This document shows, one piece after another, positions 45,839-46,262 of a DNA stretch of 46,262 nt. Position numbers and translations under genes: made by a program. A model generated the notes under the pieces. That model was not told the DNA's origin. It worked only from the letters and a program-made list of their open reading frames with translations, and searched no databases. The stretch is from an uncultured Haliea sp. (lineage in GTDB: Bacteria; Pseudomonadota; Gammaproteobacteria; Pseudomonadales; Halieaceae), in contig CAJXUQ010000025.1 of the NCBI GenBank assembly GCA_913061145.1, positions 1 through 46,262 on the forward strand, in the 5' to 3' direction. Positions within the stretch are counted from its first letter, which is position 1. Each line of letters begins with the position of its first letter.

Positions 45839-46231
45839 TAGCCGAGTACCCGGGACAGGCGGCTGACCGCCTCTTCAAGACGCTCCATGCTGGTGGCGTA
45901 GGAGAACCGGATATGCTCCCGCGCCCGGACGTGGCCAAAATCGGCGCCCGGCGTCAGCGCGATACCGTGTTCTTCCAGCAGACGCCAGCAGAACGCTTCG
46001 CTGTCGTCGGTAAACCGTGCGGCATCGGCGTAAATATAGAAGGCGCCGTCAGGCCGGCAGGGCACGGTGAGCCCCAGGTTCTCCAGCGCCGGCAACAGGA
46101 AGTCGCGGCGCTGCCGGAAGATATCCCGCCGCGCTTCGAGAATTTCGCGGGTACCCGGCTGAAAACAGGCCAGCGCCGCGTGCTGGGCCATGGTGGACAT
46201 GGAGATGAACAGGTTCTGGGCCAGCTTCTCC
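45838..46231 (-). CDS. Class I/II PLP-dependent aminotransferase, C-terminal part
   Basis: About 131 C-terminal residues of a fold-type I aminotransferase are visible: KLAQNLFISMSTMAQHAALA, DFLLPALENLGLTVPCRPDG, GAFYIYADAARF, EHGIALTPGADFG and the substrate-carboxylate arginine in HIRFSYATSMERLEEAV. The N-terminal half with the PLP lysine is missing because the contig ends; from 46232 the sequence is adapter, not genome. It is the first known gene of the sfsA-vanY operon. The exact amino-acid substrate is not decidable. Confidence 0.9.
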
Positions 46232-46262
46232 CTGTCTCTTATACACATCTGACGCTGCCGAC
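46232..46262. other. Illumina Nextera adapter contamination
   Basis: CTGTCTCTTATACACATCT (46232-46250) is the reverse complement of the Tn5 mosaic end used in Nextera libraries, followed by GACGCTGCCGAC of the read-through adapter. This is sequencing artefact at the contig edge and not biology; the reading frames that run into it (starting MCIRDR on the minus strand) are false. Confidence 0.97.

Overview
The window looks like one contig of a GC-rich, aerobic, marine-type gammaproteobacterium. The argG-pyrC-rnt order, three TonB receptors, PhoD, Mpl, SfsA and DnaE2 point towards Cellvibrionales/Halieaceae-like or pseudomonad relatives, but this is inference and no rRNA is present to settle it. 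The last 31 bases are an Illumina Nextera adapter. The first 48 bases look like the end of an insertion sequence inside a broken GFA-family gene. Both edges therefore look like assembly ends.

Positions 1-1930 carry four minus-strand genes (GFA fragment, GNAT acetyltransferase, SRPBCC-like protein, DUF2784 membrane protein) without recombination sites that I can see. Positions ~1930-8900 are a decayed chromosomal integron. Small minus-strand cassette genes are separated by attC sites whose GTTRRRY/RYYYAAC cores often contain the stop codon. Cargo includes a lipoprotein hydrolase, a DJ-1/PfpI protein, GNATs, a P-loop kinase-like protein, three toxin-antitoxin cassettes, a secreted unknown protein and a BRCT-domain protein. 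The array reads away from an integrase gene at 8909. That gene is an in-frame internal-deletion remnant: its ends are joined and about 220 residues are missing. It keeps a perfect LexA/SOS box upstream and ends 3 bases before dnaE2, the SOS mutagenesis polymerase gene. I see no imuA or imuB. The integron's SOS promoter may therefore now drive dnaE2; this is the most interesting hypothesis in the window.

Positions 12.3-20.3 kb are ordinary chromosome: DUF924, a DODA-type dioxygenase, an amidohydrolase remnant, a cytochrome P450, an MscS channel, argG, and pyrC-rnt. At 20.4-25.2 kb a pyruvate:ferredoxin oxidoreductase gene is coupled to a dihydroorotate-dehydrogenase-like flavoprotein gene. An FNR/Anr-like box sits at about -41.5 from a predicted start.

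Positions 25.2-37.4 kb are envelope and nutrient-uptake genes. They comprise a Fur-boxed siderophore receptor; a TonB receptor/2OG-oxygenase/membrane-protein operon divergent from a BlaI-M56 regulator pair; and a TonB receptor followed by a Tat-exported PhoD phosphatase behind a four-repeat Pho-box-like array. Positions 37.4-46.2 kb hold an mpl-RND-YkgJ-LON-domain operon, a PPi-type phosphofructokinase next to inorganic pyrophosphatase, and an aminotransferase-sfsA-vanY operon cut by the contig end.
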